Below, piece by piece: positions 54,901 to 64,000 of a DNA stretch of 64,000 nucleotides; position 1 is the stretch's first letter; each line of letters opens with the position of its first letter. The translations under genes and the position numbers were made by a program. The stretch is from Anagrus nilaparvatae (Eukaryota; Arthropoda; Insecta; Hymenoptera; Mymaridae). The notes beneath the pieces are model-generated. The model saw only the letters and a list, made by a program, of their open reading frames with translations, had not been told where the DNA came from and searched no databases. Location of the stretch: the NCBI GenBank assembly GCA_022575985.1, contig JAKSXM010000007.1, forward strand, positions 11,038,501-11,102,500, given 5' to 3'.

Positions 54901-57900
54901 CAGCTTTTTTATAATAAGTTGTAGTCAAAAGTAGTTCCAAGATATTTGACATTATAGACTCTTCCAATATTTATTCCATCTATATTTATTATAATAGCAT
55001 TTTTTTCAGGAACTCTGTCATGATAAGAAACCGAAAGTCATATAGTATGTTTTGTTGATTTTAATGGTTAATTTGTTACTTTTAAACCATTTAGCGATTA
55101 ATATTAATCTAGAGTTCATAAGTTTTTCAGTTTTTTCTACGTATCAGCAGTGATAACTATTACAGTATCATCTGCATATGAAACGACAGAATTATATTTT
55201 ATTAATAGGTCATTGATTTATAGTATAAATAATATAGGTCCTAAAATTGTTCCTTGAGGAACTTCAATAATTATTATTTTTGCTGTACTCTTAAATTTCA
55301 TTTTTTTTACCCTAAAATACCCCTTTGTATAGTTAAAAATTAATATTTTTAAGTTTTGTGGTCCACCATCTTGGAAAATAGGAAAATATTTTGGGTCGAA
55401 AAATTGAATATTTTCCAGCAAAAATTTATTTTTCTCACCCTAAAAAACCCCTTTGTAAAGTTAAAAATTAATATTTTTAAGTTTTGTGGTCTGCCATCTT
55501 GGAATATCGAAAAATATTTTGGGTCGAAAAATTGAATATTTTCCACTAAAAATTTATTTTGTTCACCCTAAAAAATCCCCTTGTAAAGTTAAAGTATCAT
55601 ATTTTAAAATTTTATGGTCCACCATCTTGGAATATCGGCAAATATGTGGGGTCGAAAAATTGAATATTTTCCACCCAAAATTCGTTTTTCTTACCCTAAA
55701 AAACCCCCCTGTATAGTTAAAAATTAATATTTTTATGTTTTGTGGTCCGCCATCTTGGAAAATATCGGAAAATATCTTGGATTGAAAAATTAAAAATTAT
55801 ACCCCCAGGGTATCCGCTTTTACCTGCAAGGTTCATTTTCATCCTGAGGGTCTTATTATTTTTTAAAATACCTGGTGATTAACCATCTGGTAAACCGTCA
55901 TGGTTTTTTTTCAAGTAATTATAAAAGCTATGGGCATTTAAAAAATACTTTAATTAGACATTATAAAATGGCAAATCGATAAATTAATGTTTAATGATTT
56001 TTTTATCATCTGCATTTTATGAAGGCAAAAAAGAACTGACAAAGCAATGTACAAAGTATACGGTAAAGCTGTTTTGGTTGAAAATTCAGCCAAAAATAGT
56101 AAAATTCGACCAATTTGTTGAATTTTCAACCATTTGGTTGACTTTTCAACCAAAAATAATAAACTTTCATCAATTGTAAAATTGCACCAAAGATAAAATA
56201 CAAAATAAAAATGATGTAAATATAATGCAGAGTAAAAAAATGATATGTGTATCCATTAAAAGTGAATTAAATTTATAAAAGATTATATAATTAGTGATTA
56301 TTTATGTATTATTACTTCATTTGGCTCAAAAGCTGAGAAATCACTAATTAAAAAGATTATCCTATACAGAATAATAAAACGAAGAATTTTTAATAGTATA
56401 AGCTTATACATATTCTTTATTTATAATAACTTTTTTTTTTGTTTTATTAATTATTGACAAAATCTTTTTTGCCCTCCCGGGCGTAAAACTCGTGAGTAAA
56501 GAATTTTCTGAACTCGTTTTACACCTAGGGGGGCAAAAAATAGTGTAAGCACCATGGGCGAAATACTTTAGACACGAGCGTGAACACAAATCACTCGTGC
56601 CCGGCTTCGCCGAGCACTCGTGCTAGTGCTCACGCTAGTGCCGAAACTTTTACGCCTTTGATACTTAAAATACTATTAAACATAAATTACAATAACGCTT
56701 TTATTTATATATTTACTTATAATATCAATTTTATTAAATATTTTTATAAATATATATACCTATTCTAAAAATATCAAAAACAAAAATTTAACTGAAAAAA
56801 ATTTTTTTAAATAATACATTTTAGATTATAAATTACATTAAATTAAATCATAATTTATTTTTTTTATAATTTTAAGTCTTTACTTAAATTTATATACAAT
56901 CGTAATCATGTTTTTTTTTTATTAATCCAGACTTTTTGTTTGTACTCTGCTAACTGGAGCAAAAATTTTAAATTAATCTTTTTAAAATTAATTTTTCAAA
57001 AAATTATTAATCATACACCAAGAATCATACTTATAGTAAGTAAGTATCTCTTATATTATTGGTTCACACATAGCACAAGATGAAAATATAAGACGGTTTT
57101 TGAATGGTGCGTATAATCATAGAATAATATTACTGCGTATAGAAAAACAGTTCTTATGTATTTTTTTTCACCGAGTTGGCGCAACTCATAATTATTTCGG
57201 TTGCGCCAACACCGATTTTTTCTCAAGTCAAGCGCTAGTTTACTTAGATTTATATAGCAGCTGCCTAAAAACAAAAGAAAGATTACAGTCGGTATGTAAA
57301 GAGGGGGAAATAGAGACTGAGACTAACTCCATCTAACATCTCATTTTTAGTTAAAATTCAAGCGGAAAAAAATACATAAGAACTGTTTTTCTATACGTAA
57401 GTAATATTATTCTATGGTTTAATATTAGACCTGATAGGCCAAAATACGACGAGACTTGGGGTCCCCTTAAGATCTTGCAATACTTTTCTACTATGCATAC
57501 TAAGGAATTATCACTCGATTCACTCTCACAAAAATTAATTACTCTAACGCTACTCGTGACAGGTCAAAGAATGCAAACCTTATCATTGATTCGCGTAGAA
57601 AATTTCTTTTGTAACGAAAGAATTGATAGAAATAAAGATTCCCGATAAACTAAAAACGTCAAACAAAAATAGTCGCCGACCAATTCTTAGGTTGCCATTC
57701 CATATAGAAGACAAATATATTTGCGCTGCTTCTATCTTACTAAGGTATTTAAAAATAACGTCCCTTCTAAGAACTTCCAATGGAAAACTTTTTTGCAGCT
57801 AGGAGAGCTGGTGTTAATATAGATTGCATCAGAAATGCCGCTGATTGGTCAGAAACCTTTGCAAGGTTCTATAATTTACCTTTTACACCTGATAAGACAG

Positions 57901-60900
57901 CGTATGCAAAGTCAATTTTAAACTCAAAATAATAAACAAGATTTTCGATAATGTATTAATTCAATTAATTATATATATAGTTTTATCAAAATTGTATGAA
58001 GCGCCTCTTCCGAGATGATCACTTTCCACTCAATTCCCTTTTATTGATTACACATAAAAATCCTACAAGAATAATGAAAACACTTCCACTTTGAACTAAT
58101 GACGTATCATATCAATTAAACCATGTGTTACGTCCCAATATTTTCTATTTTAAAAAAATCGTGACTATCCCTGGTGTGGAGCAGCAGTACTACAAGTGAT
58201 CATCTCGGAAGAGGCGCTTCATACAATTATGATAGAACTTCACTTACAGGTAAGTTCGTTTAATCATACAATTAAATAAAGTTTTATAAAATTAATTCAC
58301 TTTTCATAGATGCAGAGATCATTTTTTGTACTTTTTATTATAATTACATCATTTTTATTTTGTATTTTAGCTTTTAATTGAATTTTCAACCATTTTGATT
58401 AAAAATTCAACCCTATTGGTTGAATTTTACTATTTTTGGTTGAATATTCAATCAATCAGTTGAATTTTACTAGTTTTGATTGAATTTTCAATCAATTGGT
58501 TGAGTATTCAACGAAAGCAGCTCTACCGTGATAGTCTTTGCAAAGAAAATTATAAAAATCTCTTTAATAACCAGTATTTAGTAAAAAAAAAAATTATTTA
58601 AAAAATTGACCTGCTAATACTGCAAATTATGAAATAGAGACATAGTTTAATAATTTAAAAAAAGCAAAATCATCTGCTAACTACACAGAAAAACAACTGC
58701 ACCTTTGTTACGAGCAGAATCGCTTTGGTGCGGTATGCCGTTGCAACTCTAGTGTTCCTCGTAGAATTAAAATATATTAAAATTTTTTACATTTTCTCAC
58801 TTGAAGATTTTGATCTGTCATGTAAGCCTGCGAAGTACATAAGAAATGCTTATGTACGTTAACATAAGTTCTTTCAATGATTTTGTTACTTCGAGGGCTG
58901 TAGGCTACTGAGAAAGTATAAAAATAAAGAAACTAATTTTATTTAAGGATGTTGCTCACCTTTTTTGTTTGCGTATAGATTTTAATGAAAATTGGTATTT
59001 AACAAGAAATCACATTAAAAAATACAAATTTAAAATTATAAGATCCTAGGGTGACTCCTTCATTATTAAATAATTAAAAATAATTTTGGTTCTCCGAGCA
59101 TCTTATACACGTGATTCTTATGGGACGGCATTTTGTAACAGAAAATTTTAATACTTTTTGCGTATAGTTTTTGATGAAAAAATTATAACATATAAAAAAC
59201 ATATCGTAGAATATAATTATTCAATTTATTTTAGACTAGGGTGGTTTGTTTATAACGAAAATTTTATTTATTTAACAATGCTATCGTATAGTTGTGCGCG
59301 CGCAAGGTTCTCGCTTCTATAGTAATATGATAGAAAGAGAGAGTAATAGTTTCTTATTTCTATTATCCCCAGCTTGGTAGGCATCATCCTTAAACATTAT
59401 AAAAAATTTACTTAAATCAAAAACTTTAAATTTGAATTTAAGAATTATATTATATTTGTTTATTGTTGCTACGTAACAACAAAAATAACAATTTTATTAT
59501 TGATTGAGCGAAGAATCATCATTATATAAAAAGTTTTAAAAATGAAAGGACGTAAATAAAATTTTAAAAAAATATACGGAGAAAATAATTAATTTAATTT
59601 ATAATGAAAATAATTGTTTTAACATTTTAATTTTTTTTTTTTTTTGTTTTAATTTTAAAAAAAAGTAAATAGTTTATTTTATTGTTAAGATCATCTAATT
59701 TGAAGAAAAAATTATCTAATCTATAATTAAAGAAAAAATTTTTAAAAAAATTAAGAAAAAAAAGTTTGTTATAAAGGGGGGGGGGGGGGGTGAATATTCG
59801 GCGAAATCTGCTATGGAGAGGAGCGACTTGAGATTCTCAAAAAAAGGATGCTTTTTTGGTGACAAAAAACCTCCCGAAGTCGGTTTTTAATTTTGATAAC
59901 CGGTTTTGACGATATTGGCCAAAATGTGCTCCATTTAAATAACATTGGAAACGTGGTTTTTTTAAAATAGCGCGAAAATTTGGGGGGGTTACACTTTTCT
60001 AACATATACTAATCGACTCGAATATCAATTATCTTCAATCTCCATATGATAAATTGAGGGGCAATTCGTGTGCTCATACTTTTTAAAGCTGTTTTCTGAG
60101 CGGAAATTTTAGTTTTTAATTTTAAAAAATTCATCACGCCAAATAGAAACAACCGATTTGGACGTGCAAGGTCTCAAAAATTTTGTCAAAGGGTCTACTT
60201 TTTTGTGGTTTATTTATTTTGGACTCACCTCTGCATAACATAACCTAAAATTGCAAAAAACGACGAAAAACCCTAAAAAATGGCAGTTTTGCCATTAAAA
60301 TTTTTTTATGGACAGTAGATATAAATTTTTTGAAAAAACAGGAAAAAACTACATGCAAAATCACAATTTTTTAGAAAAAGATTTTCCTATTTTTTGCTAA
60401 AAATCACTGCTTTATCGACAGCGCAAAGTAAAAAATCTTCCTTTTTCTAACTTTGGGCTTACGCAGCTAAAAATTTTTAAATGGGACCCCCCAATTTTTT
60501 TTTTCTAGAAGTTACACATTTTTCACGTACTTTTACGTGAAAAAAGTTTTTTTTTGATTTGGGACATCCAAACCTCCAAAACTTTAATTTTCGTTAAAAA
60601 TAAATGTTTTTTTTCGAGTTTTACTCCAGCCAAAATACGGGTTTGGTTGTATTTTCACTGGCGAACACGAGATTTGCTCTATTATAGGTTTTTTGGGTCG
60701 CTGAAGACCAAAATCGGGGTCATTTCGTAAACAAAGTGGGGGCTTCACCCTTAAATTTGCAAAAACTACCCCCAATTAAATTTGCAAAAACTACCCCCAA
60801 TCATCAACAATCAAGAAAATCCCGTTTTATAAATTTTCATTCTTTCTATATTGTAATAAACCATTTTAATTAAATTGTCAAATTGAGGTGTATCATTCAA

Positions 60901-62787
60901 AGGATGCCAAAATTACCATACCTTTGTGAAATTTCCCGCGGAATTCAAATTTTTGGTCAGATTTTCATTTGGTCACGTGACTTAGCAGGAAATCAGCAAT
61001 ATAAGTAACAAGTCAAAATTGAAAAAAACGAAAAGCGGTATTACTCGCTTAAAACAAAAATTACTCTCGGGAAATTTTTTTCTGGAAAATATATGCAATT
61101 TTTGAAAATTTTAAGAAGAAAATTTTTTTTTTTTAGCGGGAAACTTTTGAGTTATTTTCACTTAAAATTTAACACAAATTTGAATTTTCCCGCGAATCGA
61201 CATAGAGTAAGAAAAATCTGACTAAAAATTCGAATTTTTCATCTTTTACATCGAAAACCTACTTTTTTTTCTTTCTTTAACGTTTTTTAGAGCTTCTTTA
61301 CGGGATTTTCAAAAATGGTAGCTGAGGAGAGAAAAAACTTTGAATCAGCATAGCACCCTTCAAAATTTATAAAAAACCTTCAAATTCGGGGAATCATCTA
61401 TTTTTAAGTTGTTTTATCGAAAAAAAACCAAATTTCCTATTTTTGAGACCTGGCATATCATTTTGTGCGTTTTATCCATGGAATTACCCTTCCCAAAGTA
61501 GGTCATTTTTTCCACTGTTGAATTTTTTTTGTTTACATTTTTAAATTACAAAAGATTTTTCAATGTCAGCATTTAATATTTTATCTAATAACAAAATTAT
61601 CATGCAAGATTTTACAGTTTTTTATTGATTTATTGTCAGATAATTGGTGAAAAATTTTTTTTTGTTAATTAGTTTTCTCATTTTAACAATATAAAGATGC
61701 TGATTTGAAAGAAAAAAAAAAAGACGTTAAAAAAAAATAAATCGGTGAAAAACCGGAAAATCTTGTTGATTGCTAATCAATTTTCTCATTGTAAAAATGT
61801 TTTAAATTGAAAATAAAAAAAATTTAACTTAAGAAACAATTTTCCAATTTCGGAAAATTGATGAAAAGCTGGAAAAGTTGTTTTTTGTTAATTATTTTTC
61901 CCATGTTAACAATATTAAAAAATGCTGATTTTAAAGAAAAAAATTTCTACTAGGAAATTTTTCCCAGTGTTGTAAAATCTAAGACTAGAAAAAATTTTTT
62001 CTCATTTAATTGAATCTTTTGTATCTGTTCTCTGATAGTGTTTATAATCTATAAGTAAAATCTATGGCAGTGTGATCATTTTTAAACTGATGTTTATACG
62101 TGTAGGAATACGTCAATGTATAATAAATTCAATTGACAACTTATATATTTAGATGAACTTACTCAAAAATATCCAGACGGTGTCCTTCTCTTGCCGATTC
62201 CCAAACACTTGATAAACCACCATCTAATTGATTATTGACAATAAATAATACTATTAATATCGATACAAACATCAATACGCCTTGAAGGATATCAGTAACT
62301 AATACTGCTTTCATGCCACCAATTGCTGTGTAAAATATGCATATTATTCCGAGTATTAATATGCTTTTGTAACTTGATAAGCCTATTGTTGCTTCGATTG
62401 CTAATGATGGTGCGAATAAAATAACACCAGTGTACAAGGTTAATTGCAAGTAATTGACTATGCTAGTTGCTAGTCGAGCTTTAACACCAAATCTTTTCTC
62501 CAAGTACTGAAAATTGAGTATGATAATATTGGTGTGATTTCAGGATAATAAAATAATTTTTTTACCTCATAAACACTGACATTCTCGTATTGAAAAAATA
62601 CTGGTAAATAAAAATAAGAAACAACAAGTGGCGAAAACAAAAATCCAACGTAATACACAACAAATATTGAACCATGTGCATAAGTTTCTCCACTAATACC
62701 AAGCAATGATATTGCTGATACAAATGATACCATTAATGCTAAACCAAGTGGAACAATTTTCATTGATTTATTGGCTGAGAAATATTC
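51978..62787 (-). CDS. SLC5-family sodium/solute symporter (multivitamin-transporter type), 3' five exons
   Basis: Exons, in transcript order: 62787-62566, 62506-62163, 54118-53999, 53931-53260 and 52200-51978, joined by GT/AG sites with matching phases and ending at a TAA. Together they give 527 codons including the stop. Family members are usually near 600, so the first ~60-70 residues (the N-terminus and first helix) are missing, probably beyond the window. Family signs: LGLALMVSFVSAISLLGISG with ETYAHG in exon 1 seen here; IGGMKAVLVTDILQGVLMFV in the next; ITGSFFTFLSLYGVNQVETQ then R; FVAGVFCASLSTVSAMLNSL then SA; ISGPILGIFTLGLFF. About a dozen hydrophobic helices are encoded. The last exon gives one more helix and a hydrophilic, basic C-terminus (KIRRRQNKEE). 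Such plasma-membrane proteins use the Na+ gradient to import biotin, pantothenate or monocarboxylates; the substrate cannot be read from sequence. Intron 2 is 8 kb and full of mobile DNA. Confidence 0.92.
54450..55260 (-). pseudogene. LINE reverse-transcriptase fragment in the SLC5 intron
   Basis: From about 55260 the minus strand reads VPQGTILGPILFIL, an in-frame stop, INDLLIKYNSVVSYADDTVI then VITADT: the QG..LGP.LF..INDL and YADDT motifs of Jockey/I/R1-like non-LTR reverse transcriptases. After several breaks, an open frame from 54833 to 54450 begins MLCVIVWGGAYNKESNALHN, the typical start of the C-terminal region, and ends with a lysine-rich tail. The copy is 5'-truncated at about 55260, where the tandem array begins, and is inactive. 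It lies in the same orientation as the host gene. Confidence 0.8.
55300..55790. repeat. Four tandem units of ~128 bp
   Basis: TTTTGTGGTCCACCATCTTG (with CCG/TGC variants) recurs near 55355, 55483, 55610 and 55738, each preceded by AGTTAAAAATTAATATTTTT or a variant and followed by GGGTCGAAAAATTGAATATT. Several overlapping open frames here are the repeat read in phase. Confidence 0.9.
56465..56660. other. GC-richer patch with ACTCGTG/CACGAG repeats
   Basis: GCCCTCCCGGGCG, CACTCGTGCCCGGCTTCGCC and repeated CTCGTG, CACGAG, GCTCACGCTAGTGCC form several short palindromes. Base composition contrasts sharply with the surroundings. The origin is not identified; it is probably part of a mobile element. 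Confidence 0.5.
57118..57416. mobile_element. MITE with ~50 bp inverted ends (CATAGAATAATATTAC)
   Basis: The left arm 57118-57168 (CATAGAATAATATTACTGCG, then AAAAACAGTTCTTATG) is mirrored at 57366-57416 with one small difference. The 200 bp interior has a further stem, GTTGGCGCAACTC...GGTTGCGCCAAC (57176-57211). It directly precedes the tyrosine-recombinase fragment. Confidence 0.8.
57424..57931 (+). pseudogene. Crypton-type tyrosine recombinase fragment
   Basis: Three plus-strand frames join to one protein. First: RPKYDETWGPLKILQYFSTM ... LSLDSLSQKLITLTLLVTGQ then RMQTLSLIRV, containing the first catalytic Arg region. After a 1-base shift near 57630: IKIPDKLKTSNKNSR ... DKYICAASILLRYLK ... 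TSNGKLF. After a second break near 57795: FAARRAGVNIDCIRNAADWS then ETFARFYNLPF, ending in TAA at 57931. The last part carries the tyrosine of the FY motif. The H-x-x-R box normally just before ARRAGV is deleted. This domain order and wording match tyrosine recombinases of eukaryotic Crypton-like elements as I remember them. It is a dead copy. Confidence 0.75.
57979..58239. mobile_element. MITE with 46 bp inverted ends
   Basis: The left arm 57979-58024 (AGTTTTATCAAAATTGTATG, then AAGCGCCTCTTCCGAGATG) is mirrored at 58194-58239 with two changes in the outer part. The central CGCCTCTTCCGAGATGATCA is perfect. The interior is ~170 bp and non-coding. Confidence 0.85.
58540..62162. other. Intron 2 of the SLC5 gene, upstream portion; no gene seen
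   Basis: AT-rich intron. 15 consecutive G lie at 59776-59790. A direct repeat AAATTTGCAAAAACTACCCC occurs twice at 60755-60800. GGGACCCCCC / GGGGGGGTTACA phrases near 59970 and 60483 hint at a large inverted structure. At 59571-59640 a block around TATACGGAGAAAATAATTAA is an inverted copy of 15340-15385. Open frames at 59811-60005 and 60584-60775 are not supported by any motif. Confidence 0.5.
61640..61985. repeat. Degenerate tandem repeat, three ~115 bp units
   Basis: GGTGAAAAA/GATGAAAAGC followed by TTGTTAATTAGTTTTCTCAT-like text and AATGCTGATTTNAAAG recurs near 61647, 61744 and 61859 with many substitutions. Confidence 0.5.
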
Positions 62788-64000
62788 CTATAAATGCATA
62801 AAAGAAAATTATTATTATTTTTATTATTTTCAGAATTCAGATTCAGTCAAATATTATATGAGTTATCGTGGTTTTGATCTTTCAATTTATTATATTCATA
62901 TTTTATTATTATACATATGATATTTTTATGCGTCATTATTTTTTTTTTAAATAATTGAATTATTTCGAGCTCAGCAAATTTTTTTAAAATTATAACAAGT
63001 ATGCAATCTTTATTGGGAGTTTTATTTTATTTTAAAAAGTCATATGGACAAAAAATTTGAATTAATTTTTTTGATTAGTTGAAAAAAAAAGAAATCAAAT
63101 TTCAATGCCGAGACACAACTTGGGTGCTTCTGGATGAGCTTCTTATGCTTCTTAGCGCTAAAATTTAATTTTAAATAAAAATATTTTTAATAAAACCTTG
63201 TGAATTTTTATCTTTTTAGTTACTGAATAGACTGATATTAATAAATGAGAGAAACTTCTAATTTCAAATACATTTTATGTGATAAAAACTAAAAAAACAG
63301 TTTTTTCATTTTTTGCCCAGTCCTGGTCATTACAAAAAAAGAATTCACAAGATTTTATATTATAAAGTAATGGTCGATATAAATAAAAATAATAATAATT
63401 AATATTTTTAATATGAAATAAAAATACTTATTTTTGAGCTAACAATTATTTCCATTATCTTTTTTTGTAAAAATTCATAAAATTAAAATATATTATTAAA
63501 AAATGTTTTTTTGCAATGAGTGACCTTAAAATAACAATAAAAACATAAGTTTTTATTATTAATAACAAATAAAATCTTTTAATTACAAAAACTCAAACAT
63601 GTAACCTAACCTTCTGCTATTCTGATAATTATGTTAAAACTTTAAAAAAAATTTTAATTATTTATTTGATTAAGCATTAACTTAAAATTAAATAATAAAC
63701 ATTTTTTCGGGTTAAAATTAGGAAAATTAGTTAGTTTAATTTTTAGCGCTAAAAAGTATAAGAAACCCATCTATAAATGTACCCTAACTTGACTTTTTCA
63801 GGTCTTTGAACCTTTAAAAATAAACTTTGATTCTTATTTTGTGTTAAAATAAAGAGTAAAAAAAATTATGAAAAAATGGCATTTTTTCTTGAAACGATTT
63901 AAACATATAAGCAATTTAATCTTTTTCTGCATTTTGGTATACATTTTTTCCTGGCTGAAATTAATATTTTATTCCAAGAAATACTAAGATAATTTTATAT
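62788..64000. other. Intron or upstream region of the SLC5 gene; missing first exon not found
   Basis: Reading the minus strand upstream of the acceptor at 62788 I find no in-phase stretch that could encode the N-terminal helix of an SLC5 protein. The first coding exon is therefore probably beyond position 64000. TTTAGCGCTAAAA occurs twice (63154, 63745). Confidence 0.5.

Larger units (their letters stand above)
56061..58530. mobile_element. 2.5 kb relative of the CACGGTAGAGC TA-MITE with a composite interior
   Basis: The left end CGGTAAAGCTGTTTTGGTTG (56061) and the right end CGAAAGCAGCTCTACCGTG (58512-58530) match the ends of the 583 bp copy at 36984. The outer ~320 bp on the left and ~250 bp on the right also align with it (AAATACAAAATAAAAATGAT; TTCACTTTTCATAGATGCAG). 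The middle 1.9 kb (about 56390-58280) has no counterpart there and contains a GC-richer patch, two MITEs and a tyrosine-recombinase fragment. Either a nested series of insertions or a longer member of the family would explain this. Confidence 0.6.

Noticed and set aside
55218..55716. Several overlapping 60-76 codon frames on both strands
   Set aside because: Repeats of the same ~128 bp tandem unit read in phase; only the terminal VPQGTILGPILFIL is real LINE sequence.

Overview
The window is very AT-rich eukaryotic nuclear DNA with spliceosomal introns. It is almost certainly from an insect; a hymenopteran such as a parasitoid wasp is a guess from the overall character, not something the sequence proves. 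Two host-type genes are visible, both on the minus strand. The rest is a dense, nested field of mobile elements, most of them non-coding elements with inverted-repeat ends, plus decayed retroelements.

Layout. 1-2244: broken, open-ended transposon-like gene (minus), followed by an 11-copy ~122 bp tandem array (2459-3720). 4258-8924: piggyBac-type MITE, an ~800 bp foldback, a pogo/Psq element and a Tigger-like element, the last two carrying transposase scraps. 10002-16077: two copies (one in each orientation) of a non-coding element built of ~155 bp tandem units with a 3' hairpin, with further MITEs nested in it, a foldback and a TA-flanked MITE. 16485-17830: internally deleted LINE. 18073-20500 and 33050-37000: two diverged copies of a segment that starts with a heat-shock-type promoter. 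20595-23035: two Penelope-like retroelement remnants. 23754-24190: 5S-derived SINE with a poly(A) tail. 24592-28497 and 38065-44208: a second, nearly identical duplicated segment holding a large inverted-repeat element; copy 2 contains a clean 2.2 kb insertion whose empty site is preserved in copy 1.

29813-33060: a multi-exon gene (minus) with HSE plus TATA promoter, a 5' UTR intron, a Cys/His-rich head, a possible Rossmann-like middle and a C-terminal membrane helix on a separate short exon. I do not recognise the family. 34525-35330: BEL/Pao scrap. 44847-48283: a ~3.4 kb transposon with ~870 bp terminal inverted repeats around a 253-codon ORF with transposase-like motifs; a 120 bp MITE sits in one arm only.

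51978-62787: five 3' exons of an SLC5-family sodium/solute (multivitamin-type) symporter on the minus strand, with an 8 kb intron filled by a LINE scrap, a 4-unit tandem array and a TIR element that encloses a Crypton-type tyrosine-recombinase fragment and two MITEs. The 5' coding exon(s) of this gene are not in the window or not recognisable.

Many apparent open frames begin only with GTG or TTG or lie inside inverted-repeat arms; I have not treated these as genes. Three nested insertions have empty sites elsewhere in the window, so their boundaries are direct observations rather than guesses.
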